The notes: generated by a model not told the origin, from the sequence alone. A stretch of 64,000 nt of DNA from Vibrio rhizosphaerae (GCF_024347095.1 NZ_AP024903.1:1-64000), one strand, 5' to 3'. Shown: positions 11,205-21,150, numbered from the stretch's first letter. A program made the numbers and translations.

Positions 11205-12986
11205 CTATCCCTGAACTGACGATGAACTCAGATAGGCTCGCCAGCCGCCAAAGTCACTGATATCTGTGGCATTGCTGAGGCCGATGGGTTCACAGATAAA
11301 TCCTTTCACCCAGTCACCGTCGGCCAGTTCAACCGTCCCCAGCCCGAGCGGATGTGGAATCTGAGCGAGCAGGGCACCGATTGCCTGAACCGGCACCGAC
11401 CAGATTTCAACCTCAATTCTGGTGCCTTCGGTTTCACGACGGACGAGACCCGGACGTTGCGGTGGATCGCCGGCCAGTGCATATAAGCGGTAGTTTTCCG
11501 CGGTATGAGTGCGTCGTTTAAGAGTTGCCCCCACGCGGGTGAGTTGGTGGTTGAGCGGTAAGCCCTGCATGTGAGCGCCACAGACCAGCAGATCAAGATG
11601 AGACGTCTGAGGCAGATACTGACCACTGGCTCCGACAGGTAAATGGATTTGTTGTTGCCATTCGCAAGCTAAATCCATCAGTGTCCGATCGGAGAATGCC
11701 GGGCCAAATAGGGTAAAACCAAACGGCATGGCTGTCTCGGTGAATCCGCCGGGGATTGCAATCGCACAGTAATCGAGCAAGTTCATGAAGTTGGTGTAGT
11801 AACCCAGATTGCTGTTCAGCGTCACCGGATCCTGATTGACCGCTTCAATCGTGTAGGCTGTGCCTGCTGTCGGTGTGAGCACCACATCCACATTGTCCAG
11901 CAGAGCATCACAAGTCACCTGATAATCTTTTAACTGATAGAATCCGCGGAAAGTATCCACGGCTGATAACTGTTCAGCCTGACCGATAATGGTTTGGATC
12001 ACCGGCAGACAGCGAGAGGCATCTTGGTCAAAAAACGCCTGAATGGCAGCATAACGTTCCGCAACCCACGGCCCCTGATACAGCAGTTTTGCTGCGGCAA
12101 GAAACGGTGATAAATCAAACGGAACCAACTCTGCGCCCAGCGCTGTCAATTTTTCGATCACCTGTTCAAAGCTGGTCTGGTATGCCTGATTCCCGAAAAA
12201 ATTCAATTGATCCGGCTGTGGTATACCGATACGTAATCCCTGAAACGTCGTTTTCGGGACGGTATGAATCGGATGAATATCCGGGCGGGCATAGCTGTCC
12301 TGATGATCATAGCTCGCAGCTACCTGATACAGGAACGCCAGATCTTCACCATGACAGGTAAAAAAGGTCACACAATCGAGACTGCGACAGGCGGGGACCA
12401 CTCCCCGGCAACTGAGGACACCCTTGGTCGGTTTGAGCCCGTAAATATTATTGAAAGCCGCGGGAACCCGACCTGAACCCGCAGTATCGGTTCCCAATGC
12501 AAACAGAACCTGACCGGTGGCCACCGCCACTGCACTGCCTGCACTTGAGCCACCGGAAATATATTCGGGATCGAAGCTGTTGGTGGTGGCTCCCCACGGA
12601 CTTCGTGTCCCGACCAGTCCGGTTGCAAACTGATCCAGATTGGTTTTCCCCAACGGAATTGCTCCGGCAGCAATCAGACGTTCGACGACAAAAGCCGAAT
12701 GTTCCGGATGGTAGCGATACGCTTCGCATCCGGCGGTGGTTGCCAGTCCGGCCAGATCAATATTATCTTTGATGGCGAAAGGCACGCCGTACAGGGGGAG
12801 TTCGTCGATATCATAGGCAGACAGGGCATCCAGATATCGATCGAGCTGCTCGGCGGTGATGGTACTGATCCAGGCGTGATGTGTATCTGCCTGAGCCAAC
12901 TGCAGTTGTTGATGTAAAAAGGGCCGTACTGAGAGCGTTCCACTGCGGTACGCCGTCTGTAATTGTGTCATCGTGAGGGTGGTCAT
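11205..12986 (-). CDS. atzF: Allophanate hydrolase (AtzF type)
   Basis: Hydrolyses allophanate to ammonia and carbon dioxide, the last step of carboxylase-type urea or guanidine degradation. The 593-aa product has an amidase-signature domain: AIKDNIDLAGLATTAGCEAY holds the catalytic Lys, and GGSSAGSAVAVATGQV holds the Ser-cisSer-Lys triad members. A C-terminal gamma-glutamylcyclotransferase-like domain (about 470-590, LLVCGAHMQGLPLNHQL) is typical of AtzF. Length is normal. It is the last gene of the operon, 17 bp after the carboxylase gene, with AAGGAAG before the start. The substrate in context is the allophanate made by the two DUF1989 proteins. Confidence 0.95.
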   Translation of the reverse strand: MTTLTMTQLQTAYRSGTLSVRPFLHQQLQLAQADTHHAWISTITAEQLDRYLDALSAYDIDELPLYGVPFAIKDNIDLAGLATTAGCEAYRYHPEHSAFVVERLIAAGAIPLGKTNLDQFATGLVGTRSPWGATTNSFDPEYISGGSSAGSAVAVATGQVLFALGTDTAGSGRVPAAFNNIYGLKPTKGVLSCRGVVPACRSLDCVTFFTCHGEDLAFLYQVAASYDHQDSYARPDIHPIHTVPKTTFQGLRIGIPQPDQLNFFGNQAYQTSFEQVIEKLTALGAELVPFDLSPFLAAAKLLYQGPWVAERYAAIQAFFDQDASRCLPVIQTIIGQAEQLSAVDTFRGFYQLKDYQVTCDALLDNVDVVLTPTAGTAYTIEAVNQDPVTLNSNLGYYTNFMNLLDYCAIAIPGGFTETAMPFGFTLFGPAFSDRTLMDLACEWQQQIHLPVGASGQYLPQTSHLDLLVCGAHMQGLPLNHQLTRVGATLKRRTHTAENYRLYALAGDPPQRPGLVRRETEGTRIEVEIWSVPVQAIGALLAQIPHPLGLGTVELADGDWVKGFICEPIGLSNATDISDFGGWRAYLSSSSVQG

Positions 12987-13003
12987 CGGTTTGCTTCCTT
13001 ACA

Positions 13004-16000
13004 TCATGAGACAGAGTGAGTCGTCAAGTTGGCTGAATCAGCCGTACGAATGGTTAAAATTGGTTGGCCGGCCTGAATCGGTGAACCTTCGGTATGACAA
13101 ATGGTTTCAACGATACCGCTGATCGGCGAGGTGACTTCCAGCTCCATTTTCATCGCTTCGAGCACCGCAATGGTCTCGCCTGCGGTGACGGTTTGGCCGG
13201 GCTGAACCTGTATTTGCCAGATATTACCGGTGACATGACTTTCCACCGCTTCACAACCCTCATCAACAACCCAGCCTTCAGCTTCGGTTTCCAAAGTGAC
13301 ATCTTCAGCGATAAAATTCGCCTGACCGCTCTCAGCCCAACGCTGTCTTTCAGCTTCGAAAGCCGTTTGCTGACGGGATTTGCACTGCGCAATTGCATCA
13401 GCGTGGTTTTCAAGCCGCTTTTGGTATTCACCCAGCGAGAAAGTCGTGGTTTCTATTTTTAACGGGTACTGCCCTCGCGGATGTTGCTGACGAATGGTTT
13501 GTAGCTCATCGGCACTGACCGGATAGAAGCGAATCTGATCAAAAAATTGCAACAGCCAGGGTTGTCGGAAGTAAGGCGTAGTGCGGTAGCGATTCCACAT
13601 TTGTAAGGTGCGCCCGACGAACTGATAACCACCGGGGCCTTCCATCCCATAGACACACAGATAGGAGCCACCGATACCGACGGCGTTTTCCGGTGTCCAG
13701 GTCCGGGCCGGATTGTATTTGGTAGTGACCAGTCGATGACGCGGATCCAGCGGGGTTGCGACCGGCGCACCGAGATACACATCGCCCAGTCCCATCACCA
13801 GATAGCTGGCATCGAAGACAATCTGTTTGACTTCATCGACCGATTGCAGGCCGTTAATCCGGCGAATAAATTCAATATTATCCGGACACCACGGCGCATC
13901 TTTTCTGACGACTTCTTCGTATTTACGGATCGCCAGTCGGGTCGCTTCATCATCCCAGGACAGCGGCAAGTGAACAATGCGTGCAGGCACGGTCAGCTGG
14001 TCAATATCGCCCAGTTGTTGCTCTAACTCGATCAGTGTGTCGAGGAGTTGTTTACGGGGCAGATGCAGGTTGTCATAGTGAATTTGCAGCGAGCGAATCC
14101 CCGGCGTCAGCTCCTGAACACCGGAGAGTTTGCGTTGTTCCAGTCTGAGCATGAGGGCGTGCACCCGAAAACGCAGCCGGATATCCAGCACCTGAGGGCC
14201 GTATTCCACCAGCAGAAAATCTTCGCCACACTGGCGATAGATAACCTGTTCCTGATTGGCTGAGGCCGGGATTTCAGCCACAATCGGTGTATCGGGCTGC
14301 GCGGGTGTGAATGGATAGGGTTCAATCTGACCCTGACGGATCTGATCATGTTGTCGCTGCTCGGCATGTTCGGCATCGGCCAGCGAAACCGGCACAAAGT
14401 GAACCTTATCGCCTGCTTTGAGCTGGCCGATTTTCCATAAATCGGCTTTGATCACGGTGGCCGGACAGACGAATCCGCCGAGACTGGGGCCGTCCGGTCC
14501 GAGAATCACCGGCATATCACCGGTAAAATCGATGGTGCCGATCGCATAAGCATTGTCATGAATGTTGGAGGGGTGCAATCCTGCTTCGCCGCCGTCCGGG
14601 CGAGCCCAGTCTGGTTTCGGGCCGACTAAACGCACGCCGGTACGGCTGGAGTTGAAATGTACCGTCCAGCTGGCGGCAAAGAATGCCTGAATATCCGCAT
14701 CGGTGAAAAAATCCGGCGCACCATGCGGGCCATACATGACGTGAATCTGCCAGTTGTCGGACAGTTCCGGCAGGGGGGCCGGATGTTTGGTCGCGCTTTG
14801 TGGCTGGCGAACGGACGGAGACGGATCGAGATGTAACACATCTCCGCTGCGCAGGGCTCGCCCGGTATGACCACCGAACTGACCCAAGGTAAACGTTGAT
14901 TTACTGCCGAGATAATCCGGGCATTGAAATCCGCCTTCAACCGCCAGATAACTGCGGGCTCCGGGACCGGTAATTTTGCCCAGCCGTAAAGTTTGTCCGG
15001 CTTGAACTTGAATGATTGCGCCCATGTTGATTGGTTGATCATCCAGAGTGGCCTGAATGGTTGCTCCGGTCAGAACAATCTGTTTGGTCATGTTGAACTG
15101 GAGTGTCGGGCCGGTCACGATGATTTCCAGTCCGGCACAGTGTTCATCATTGTGTAGCAACTGATTGGCCAGCCGGAAGCTGAGCGAATCCATCGGCCCG
15201 GAGGGGGGCACGCCAACATGCCAGTAACCCTGACGGCCCGGATAATCCTGAATGGTCGTCTGGGTGCCGCCATTGAGAATATCGACGGTATGCGGTTGGT
15301 AGACAAAATCATCCAGACTGCGGGTCAGAATCTGACCGGCTTGGAATAGCGGGGTCTGAATCAGTTGTTGCAGATAACGCTGATTATGCTCGGGACCGTA
15401 CAGACTGATCTGGCGGAGCGCTTCGGTCATCCGGGCCAGCGCCTGCGTGCGGTTTTCACCATGAACGATGATTTTTGCCAGCATCGGGTCGAAGTATGGG
15501 GAGACCTCGACTCCGGCTTCGATCCAGTGTTCGATGCGTAAGCCCGGTAGTTGCGGCCATTCAACATGGCTGATTAATCCGGCACTGGGCTGGAAGTTTT
15601 TATTCGGATCTTCGGCATAAAGGCGCACCTGAATCGCATGACCGTTGGGCTGTCTGTCGTGTTGCCATGCGGATAAGTCGAGTGTACCGGCACCTTGCTG
15701 AACCATCCAATCAACCAGATCGATGCCGAAGACTTCCTCGGTGACACCATGCTCGACCTGTAAGCGGGTATTCACTTCCAGAAAATAGAAATGTTCGCTT
15801 TGCTGATCGAGTACGAACTCAATGGTGCCGGCACTGCGATAGTTGACCGCGGCTGCCAGCCGGATAGCGGTTTGGCGCAGCGCCTGACGTGTGGCTTCAC
15901 TCAGATTCGGGGCCGGTGTTTCTTCGATGACTTTCTGGTTGCGGCGCTGTGCCGAGCAGTCCCGCTCGCCGAGCGCGATCACCTGACCTTGTCCGTCGCC

Positions 16001-16654
16001 GAAAATCTGTACTTCAATATGGCGGGCCTGTTCAATAAATTTTTCTAAGAAAATGCCGCTATGACTGAAATTGTTTTCGCTGAGTCGCCGTACCGAGTCA
16101 AACGACTGAGCCAACTCCGCAGCATTGTTGCATCGCTGCATGCCGATGCCACCGCCTCCGGCGGTACTTTTAAGCATCACCGGATAGCCGATTTGTTCTG
16201 CCTGTGTTTGTGCATCCTCAAGATGGCTGATGAGATCACTGCCCGGCAGTAGAGGCACATTGGCCTGTGAGGCAATCGCCCGGGCGGAATGTTTCAGGCC
16301 GAATATGGTCATCTGCTCCGGTGTCGGGCCGAGAAAAGTGATCCCCGATTGTTCACATAAGGTGACAAATGCCGGGTTTTCACTCAGAAAACCGTAACCG
16401 GGATGAATGGCATCCGCCTGACAGGACTTTGCCAGTGCGATGATTTTCTGCTGATCGAGATAAGTCGCGGCCGCAGCACCTTCACCGAGAGAATAGGCTT
16501 CGTCAGCCTGAAGGACATGCAGACTCTCAGCATCCGCTTCGCTGTATACCGCGACACTGGTGATATTCATCTGCTTGAGTGTTCGGATAATCCGGCAGGC
16601 AATCGCACCGCGGTTAGCAATCAATACCTTATTCAACATAAGTGATTCCGTCAT
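13004..16654 (-). CDS. Biotin-dependent guanidine/urea carboxylase
   Basis: A 1216-aa single-chain biotin carboxylase that carboxylates guanidine (or urea) with ATP and bicarbonate. Order of domains: biotin carboxylase (about 5-450, IANRGAIACRIIRTL, GGGGIGMQRC, FLEVNTRLQVEHGVTE), carboxyltransferase AHS2 and AHS1 regions (about 470-1040, including LNGGTQTTIQDYPGRQGYWHVGVPPSGPMD type sequence), and a C-terminal biotinyl domain with VLEAMKMELEV, the biotinylated lysine being about K1169. Databases call this family urea carboxylase. The guanidine-I riboswitch and the two DUF1989 genes argue for guanidine as substrate. ATG 16639 (MLNKVLIANRG), preceded by GGAAT, may be the true start. Confidence 0.93.
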   Translation of the reverse strand: MTESLMLNKVLIANRGAIACRIIRTLKQMNITSVAVYSEADAESLHVLQADEAYSLGEGAAAATYLDQQKIIALAKSCQADAIHPGYGFLSENPAFVTLCEQSGITFLGPTPEQMTIFGLKHSARAIASQANVPLLPGSDLISHLEDAQTQAEQIGYPVMLKSTAGGGGIGMQRCNNAAELAQSFDSVRRLSENNFSHSGIFLEKFIEQARHIEVQIFGDGQGQVIALGERDCSAQRRNQKVIEETPAPNLSEATRQALRQTAIRLAAAVNYRSAGTIEFVLDQQSEHFYFLEVNTRLQVEHGVTEEVFGIDLVDWMVQQGAGTLDLSAWQHDRQPNGHAIQVRLYAEDPNKNFQPSAGLISHVEWPQLPGLRIEHWIEAGVEVSPYFDPMLAKIIVHGENRTQALARMTEALRQISLYGPEHNQRYLQQLIQTPLFQAGQILTRSLDDFVYQPHTVDILNGGTQTTIQDYPGRQGYWHVGVPPSGPMDSLSFRLANQLLHNDEHCAGLEIIVTGPTLQFNMTKQIVLTGATIQATLDDQPINMGAIIQVQAGQTLRLGKITGPGARSYLAVEGGFQCPDYLGSKSTFTLGQFGGHTGRALRSGDVLHLDPSPSVRQPQSATKHPAPLPELSDNWQIHVMYGPHGAPDFFTDADIQAFFAASWTVHFNSSRTGVRLVGPKPDWARPDGGEAGLHPSNIHDNAYAIGTIDFTGDMPVILGPDGPSLGGFVCPATVIKADLWKIGQLKAGDKVHFVPVSLADAEHAEQRQHDQIRQGQIEPYPFTPAQPDTPIVAEIPASANQEQVIYRQCGEDFLLVEYGPQVLDIRLRFRVHALMLRLEQRKLSGVQELTPGIRSLQIHYDNLHLPRKQLLDTLIELEQQLGDIDQLTVPARIVHLPLSWDDEATRLAIRKYEEVVRKDAPWCPDNIEFIRRINGLQSVDEVKQIVFDASYLVMGLGDVYLGAPVATPLDPRHRLVTTKYNPARTWTPENAVGIGGSYLCVYGMEGPGGYQFVGRTLQMWNRYRTTPYFRQPWLLQFFDQIRFYPVSADELQTIRQQHPRGQYPLKIETTTFSLGEYQKRLENHADAIAQCKSRQQTAFEAERQRWAESGQANFIAEDVTLETEAEGWVVDEGCEAVESHVTGNIWQIQVQPGQTVTAGETIAVLEAMKMELEVTSPISGIVETICHTEGSPIQAGQPILTIRTADSANLTTHSVS

Positions 16655-16726
16655 TTTCGGGTCGTCCCGTGGGGATTGTGAGCAGAATCGGGGTCGTCCC
16701 CGGCTCAGGTTTCAGACGGGCCGGGC

Positions 16727-17368
16727 TCAGATGTCCCAAACCAACACGTCTATCGGCGTTGGGTTGTAGGCATTACAAGGATTGTTCAGTTGCGGACAGT
16801 TAGAAATCAGCACAATGACATCCATTGCTGCTTTGAGCTCAACATATTTGCCCGGTGCACTAATGCCGTCTTCAAAGGTCAGACCGCCGGATTCGGTGAT
16901 CGGTACATTCATGAAAAAATTAATATTGTGGGTAATATCGCGTTTGGTCATCGCGAATTCTTCATGTTCGCTGACCGCCAGTAGCCAGCTGTCACGACAA
17001 GCGTGCATACATTTTTTGTCGATCGCATAGCGAACGGTGTTACTTTCGGTCGCGCAGGCACCACCGAGTGTATCGTGACGACCGCACGTATCAGCGACAA
17101 TTTCCAGCATCAGATTGCCCTGATCAGAGAGGATTCGGCTACCGGCAGTCAGATAGACATTGCCTTGTTCGCGAATCGTATCGATGGCGCTGTAGCGTTC
17201 CGCCGGATTGTTTGCGTTGTAAAACAGAGTATCCGCCGCCTGATTTCCTTCCAGATCAAGGATACGGACCGTCTGTCCCTGATAGACGATTTTCATGTAG
17301 TAGTCACCGGCCGCAACCGTGTCCCGGCGACATGCATCTTCAGCGCGTAGTGAACTTTCAATAATCAT
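16727..17368 (-). CDS. DUF1989 protein, urea carboxylase-associated family 1; likely carboxyguanidine deiminase subunit
   Basis: A 213-aa DUF1989 protein (UAAP1). Motifs include [19 protein letters not shown], the metal/cofactor-like [19 protein letters not shown] and [19 protein letters not shown], shared with the neighbouring paralogue. Members next to guanidine carboxylases form a heteromeric carboxyguanidine deiminase (CgdAB) that converts carboxyguanidine to allophanate and ammonia; assignment here is by family and context. The start overlaps the upstream stop by one base (TGATG), implying translational coupling and 1:1 production. The preceding AGGAGGTATTC gives a strong ribosome binding site. 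Confidence 0.88.
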   Translation of the reverse strand: MIIESSLRAEDACRRDTVAAGDYYMKIVYQGQTVRILDLEGNQAADTLFYNANNPAERYSAIDTIREQGNVYLTAGSRILSDQGNLMLEIVADTCGRHDTLGGACATESNTVRYAIDKKCMHACRDSWLLAVSEHEEFAMTKRDITHNINFFMNVPITESGGLTFEDGISAPGKYVELKAAMDVIVLISNCPQLNNPCNAYNPTPIDVLVWDI

Positions 17369-18147
17369 CAGAATACCTCCTGAGGGGATGTGCAGTGGTA
17401 GCGGCGGTTGTTTTCAAGACCGCGTTGATTTTCATCTTTTCCGTGTGCGGGGTTGACCGGTGTGGCGGTTGCACTGGATTGGGTCAGGGTCAGTTGTACA
17501 GGCTTAAACGGATATTCGGATGCCGGGTTGAGCGGATGCGGGCAAGTGGTCAGGACCACCAGTGTTTCCATCTCGAAGCTCAGGGCAATGCTATCACCGG
17601 GCTGACTGTGGTTTTCTTCGTAGATGAGAGAACCTGCCGCATCGGTACGCACCTGACTGAACAGATTCAGATTGGCCGCCAGATCCCGTTTACCGAGGCC
17701 ATATTTGGCAACTTCAACCAGTAGGGCGTCATAGCCGTTCTGTTTCCATTGATTCCGGTCGGTCTGATAGGAGCGCTCTCCCCATTTTTGGGTGACTTTG
17801 GCTTTGTTCGCTACCCCACAGACGGTGTCGATCCAGCCGGTATCATCATGAACGATACGGCAAAAAATCCGGCCCATATCTGAATAGAGGCAGTGGCCGG
17901 TGGTGAGTTTAAAGGTGTGCTGGCATTTGAGTGTATCGGGGGCATTGTAGCGTTCAAGCAGGTTTTCCGGGTTGTAAAACAACACACTCAAATTCGCGCC
18001 GCCTTCGATATCGGTTGCCGTCAACGTATAACCGCGAGGTATTTTCATCGACCAGTGCCCGGCACCGGGAATGGTTTCAGTAAAAAGAATCTCGGGTGCT
18101 GACGATGGTGTTGTGGTGGTATCAGACATCATTTTTTCATTCGACAT
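17368..18147 (-). CDS. DUF1989 protein, urea carboxylase-associated family 2; likely carboxyguanidine deiminase subunit
   Basis: A 259-aa DUF1989 paralogue (UAAP2) of the downstream gene. Shared motifs are [37 protein letters not shown] sequence (about residues 42-74), a GW-I-DTVCG segment and [20 protein letters not shown]. The start is set at ATG 18147 ([18 protein letters not shown]), ten bases after the ABC ATPase stop with AGGAACG upstream; an in-frame extension to 18261 would overlap that gene. With its partner it is predicted to hydrolyse carboxyguanidine to allophanate. Acts in the cytoplasm. Confidence 0.86.
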   Translation of the reverse strand: MSNEKMMSDTTTTPSSAPEILFTETIPGAGHWSMKIPRGYTLTATDIEGGANLSVLFYNPENLLERYNAPDTLKCQHTFKLTTGHCLYSDMGRIFCRIVHDDTGWIDTVCGVANKAKVTQKWGERSYQTDRNQWKQNGYDALLVEVAKYGLGKRDLAANLNLFSQVRTDAAGSLIYEENHSQPGDSIALSFEMETLVVLTTCPHPLNPASEYPFKPVQLTLTQSSATATPVNPAHGKDENQRGLENNRRYHCTSPQEVF

Positions 18148-18157
18148 TGTGCGTTCC

Positions 18158-18976
18158 TCAGATTGCATCAGGAATCGGTGGGGCCATCGGACTGAAATGT
18201 TCAGCCAGCAGATCAAGGGGCTGAGCGGATTGGCCCGCAGTTTTATGTAAAGGAATATCAAAGGTTACTTGTGCGCCGTAGCGTTCCGGTGACTGTGGAT
18301 CGAGGCGCGGATGATCAAACACCCAGAGTCGGCTGCCGAGATGAAAGCCTTCACTCAGGTCATGGGTAATCATAAAGACGGTCAGATGCTTTTCCTGCCA
18401 GAGTTGCTTGACCAGTTCATGCATGTCTTTACGAATGCCCGGGTCCAGCGCGCCGAATGGCTCATCGAGTAACAGGATTCGTGGCTGTTTGACCAGTGAC
18501 TGGGCGATGGATAGTCGTTGGCGCATCCCACCGGAGAGCTGGTGGGGATATTGATGTTCAGCATGGCTCAATCCGACTTGTGCCAACATGGCTCGGGCAG
18601 TTTGCCGGGCATGTTGCCGCTGGCGACCAAATGTGCGGCCTAACAGGCGGCCGCTCAATTGAGCGTTGCCGAATTCCAGTCCGATCATGACATTTTCCAG
18701 AACGGTCAGGTGAGGAAAGACCGAGTATTTCTGAAACACAATCCCCCGCTCGACACCGGGTTCTTGCCGGAGTGGCTGACCATCCAGCAGAATCTCGCCG
18801 CGACTGACCGATTCGGTTCCCAGTAACAGATTGAGAAAGGTCGTTTTACCACAGCCGGAGGCACCGACAATGCTGATAAACTCGCCTTCATGGACGTTGA
18901 GATTGAGCCGTTCAAGGACAATATTATCGTCGTATTCTTTCCACAGATTGCGGATTTGCAACATAGGGCGTGTCAT
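18158..18976 (-). CDS. ABC transporter ATP-binding protein, nitrate/taurine-type; predicted guanidine importer
   Basis: A 272-aa ABC ATPase with Walker A GASGCGKTTFLN (about 45-56), Q-loop VFQKYSVFPH, signature LSGGMRQRLSIAQ, Walker B ILLLDEPFGALD and H-loop MITHDLSEG, in the style of the NitT/TauT (NrtD, SsuB, TauB) group. ATG 18976 is chosen because an AGGAGGA sequence precedes it; an upstream in-frame ATG at 19054 lies within the permease gene. It follows the permease by four bases. Substrate is inferred from the operon to be guanidine or a related nitrogen compound. Confidence 0.9.
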   Translation of the reverse strand: MTRPMLQIRNLWKEYDDNIVLERLNLNVHEGEFISIVGASGCGKTTFLNLLLGTESVSRGEILLDGQPLRQEPGVERGIVFQKYSVFPHLTVLENVMIGLEFGNAQLSGRLLGRTFGRQRQHARQTARAMLAQVGLSHAEHQYPHQLSGGMRQRLSIAQSLVKQPRILLLDEPFGALDPGIRKDMHELVKQLWQEKHLTVFMITHDLSEGFHLGSRLWVFDHPRLDPQSPERYGAQVTFDIPLHKTAGQSAQPLDLLAEHFSPMAPPIPDAI

Positions 18977-18980
18977 CCGC

Positions 18981-19802
18981 TTATCCTCCTTGAGTCTGAT
19001 GATGCCATGGGCTGAGTCGTCGGGAGAGCAGCCTGAGCAGCCAATCCATGGCAAAAGCCAGCAGGGTTATCCACAACACATAAGGCAAAATAATGTCCAT
19101 AGACAGATAACGCCGGACCAGAAAAATCCGATATCCCAGTCCTTCTGTGGCGACGATAGCTTCAGCGGCAATCAGAAATAACCAGGCACTGCCCAGTGTC
19201 AGTCGGACGGCATCAATGAGGTGAGGCAGAATTTGCGGGACAATGACGCGGACAATGATTTGCCAGCTATTGCCACCGAGGGTCTGCGCTTTGATCAGTT
19301 GCTCCTCCGGGAGTGACTGGGTTTTTAACTGGATATCCCGGATGATGATGGGGCAGATACCGATCACGATGAGGGTCACTTTAGAGACCTCTCCCAACCC
19401 GAGCATGATGAAAAGAATGGGGAGGATCGCCATGGGAGGGATCAGGGAAATCGCGGTCACGAAAGGGGACAACGAAGACCTGATCAGGGGGAGAATTCCA
19501 TTGGCGACCCCAAAACAGAGACCGATGAGAGCACTCAACCCGACACCAATACCCAGCCGTTGCAGACTGGCCAGCGTATCGTTGAGCAGCAGATACTCGC
19601 CGGTCCGTTTACTGGGGGTGAATGCCAGTCGATCAATCGTCGCAACAAAACTGTTGAAAGAGGGCAACAGTTTGTCGGCCGGATTGACACTCAGACGCGC
19701 ATCTGAGGCGACGAGATAGATGATCAGGACAATCACAAAGGGAAACATGCCTAACATCAGACGCAATAATGGCGATGGTTTCCGGTTAATGAGTCGGGTC
19801 AT
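18981..19802 (-). CDS. ABC transporter permease, nitrate/taurine-type; predicted guanidine importer
   Basis: A 273-aa inner-membrane permease of the BPD-transport family: about six hydrophobic segments and the EAA-like cytoplasmic loop SLPEEQLIKAQTLGGNSWQI followed by VIVPQILPHLIDAVRLTLG, which contacts the ATPase. It resembles SsuC/TauC. It lies between the binding-protein gene and the ATPase gene, spaced 50 and 4 bp. The substrate is inferred from the operon. Confidence 0.9.
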   Translation of the reverse strand: MTRLINRKPSPLLRLMLGMFPFVIVLIIYLVASDARLSVNPADKLLPSFNSFVATIDRLAFTPSKRTGEYLLLNDTLASLQRLGIGVGLSALIGLCFGVANGILPLIRSSLSPFVTAISLIPPMAILPILFIMLGLGEVSKVTLIVIGICPIIIRDIQLKTQSLPEEQLIKAQTLGGNSWQIIVRVIVPQILPHLIDAVRLTLGSAWLFLIAAEAIVATEGLGYRIFLVRRYLSMDIILPYVLWITLLAFAMDWLLRLLSRRLSPWHHQTQGG

Positions 19803-19852
19803 AACTACTCCAGATCCACAGTTGGTAAGGGGCGATAGTCGGCTTGACTCGA

Positions 19853-20929
19853 TTACAGCTGATTTTCGGCAGCCATTTGCATGTAAGCCGAATTGAAGCG
19901 GAGCTTAATATTGTCGGCATTACCGAATATCCCGGCCGGGGTTTCGATGCCGATGAAGCTGGCATCCGGAGCACCTTCGCCGAGCAGACCGTGATCAAAA
20001 GAAAACTGCGCGACTTTCTGCATGGTATGCATCAGGGACGTGCTGTTGGTAAATTGCACCGCATCAGCAGGAGAGAAGAACATTTGGGTCGCTTGCAATT
20101 GGGCGTTATAACCGGCCAGATCAGTACCGGATGCTTTCGCCATCATGGTCTTGGCGGCATCTGCCTGCTGTGATTTCATCACCGACATGACTTCATACCA
20201 TGCACCCGTCAGGGCTTTGGCAAACTTGGGGTTGTCTTGCAGGGTTTTGGTATTGGCAACCAGCAAATCGATAATTTCGCCGGGGATTTTCGCTGAATTA
20301 AATACCAGCGATGTATCGGGGAGCGCGGTAATTTCGCTCAGTAATGGGTTCCAAGTGACGACTGATGTCACATCTTGTGTCTGATAGGCTGCGACAATAT
20401 CGGCGTCGGAGGTGTTGACGACATGTACATCTTTTTCTGACAAGCCGATCGCTTCAAGCGCCCGGGCCAGTAAATAGTGTGACACGCTGAGTTCGACCAG
20501 ATTGATATTCTGTCCTTTGATATCAGCCAGTGTTCTATGCGCGCCTTTGAGGACGATGCCGTCATTTCCTGCGGAAAAGTCACCGACGATGACCGCGGTC
20601 GAATCTACGCCGCTGGCTGCGGGAATGGTCAAGGCATCCATGTTGGTCATCACGGTTGCATCAAATTGTCCGGCGGTGTACTGATTGATCGATTCAACAT
20701 AATCATTAACCTGAACGACGTTGATTTGAATCCCATATTTATCGGCCCACTTTTTCAGAATGCCGGATGAATCCGCGTAATCCCATGGCATCCATCCCAC
20801 ATAAATCGACCATGCTAACGTAAATTGTGATTTTTCTTCGGCGGATGCCGGACGAGAAAGCGTAAGAGAAGATATCAGTGTGACAGATACAACGAGTGCC
20901 GTGAGATACGGTTTCAGGAAAAACTTCAT
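19853..20929 (-). CDS. ABC transporter periplasmic substrate-binding protein, nitrate/taurine-type; predicted guanidine binding
   Basis: A 358-aa secreted binding protein with a Sec signal peptide (MKFFLKPYLTALVVSVTLIS, cleaved near PASA-EE, about residue 30). The mature part is of the NMT1/THI5-like, TauA/SsuA type (LAWSIYVGWMPWDYADSSGI, QFDATVMTNMDALTIPAASG). It is the first gene of the operon and follows a riboswitch leader, with GGAGGTGG before ATG 20929. Ligand identity is not visible from sequence; guanidine is inferred from the riboswitch and enzymes. Confidence 0.9.
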   Translation of the reverse strand: MKFFLKPYLTALVVSVTLISSLTLSRPASAEEKSQFTLAWSIYVGWMPWDYADSSGILKKWADKYGIQINVVQVNDYVESINQYTAGQFDATVMTNMDALTIPAASGVDSTAVIVGDFSAGNDGIVLKGAHRTLADIKGQNINLVELSVSHYLLARALEAIGLSEKDVHVVNTSDADIVAAYQTQDVTSVVTWNPLLSEITALPDTSLVFNSAKIPGEIIDLLVANTKTLQDNPKFAKALTGAWYEVMSVMKSQQADAAKTMMAKASGTDLAGYNAQLQATQMFFSPADAVQFTNSTSLMHTMQKVAQFSFDHGLLGEGAPDASFIGIETPAGIFGNADNIKLRFNSAYMQMAAENQL

Positions 20930-21000
20930 AGACCACCTCCACTGTGGGTCATAGGTATGAACAAGCGCATCAGAGACATAACCAATAATAGATTGGTTGG

Positions 21001-21090
21001 CCTCCCGGGCTTTTGTCCCGCCGTGTGACCTCAGTTGAGGTTGATATCTCTCGGACCAGTCACTGCCGTGGCAGCCGGAACCCTAGATAT
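21001..21090 (-). ncRNA. Guanidine-I (ykkC) riboswitch aptamer
   Basis: Read on the minus strand, the leader holds the strongly conserved ykkC-I blocks in correct order: CTAGGGTTCCG (21086-21076), CTGGTCCGAGAG (about 21060-21049), and ACACGGCGGGACAAAAGCCC (21026-21007) followed by GGGAGG. This aptamer senses guanidine. About 70 bases separate it from the start of the binding-protein gene. Just after it comes a 7-bp hairpin AACCAAT/ATTGGTT with no U-tract, and GACCCAC can pair with GTGGTC over the ribosome binding site, so control of translation is more likely than termination. That last point is inference. Confidence 0.93.
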
Positions 21091-21150
21091 CTATTTGACA
21101 AATTGTGATTAAAAATATTACTGCTTATGCTCTTCGCAACTGATGAGAAA

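Noticed and set aside
19067..19075. Perfect DnaA box TTATCCACA
   Set aside because: A single copy inside the ABC permease coding sequence, with no cluster of boxes or AT-rich unwinding region; probably chance.
11205..20929. Urea amidolyase pathway as the primary reading of the accessory operon
   Set aside because: The enzymes fit urea degradation superficially, but the guanidine-I riboswitch and the DUF1989 pair make guanidine the better supported substrate.
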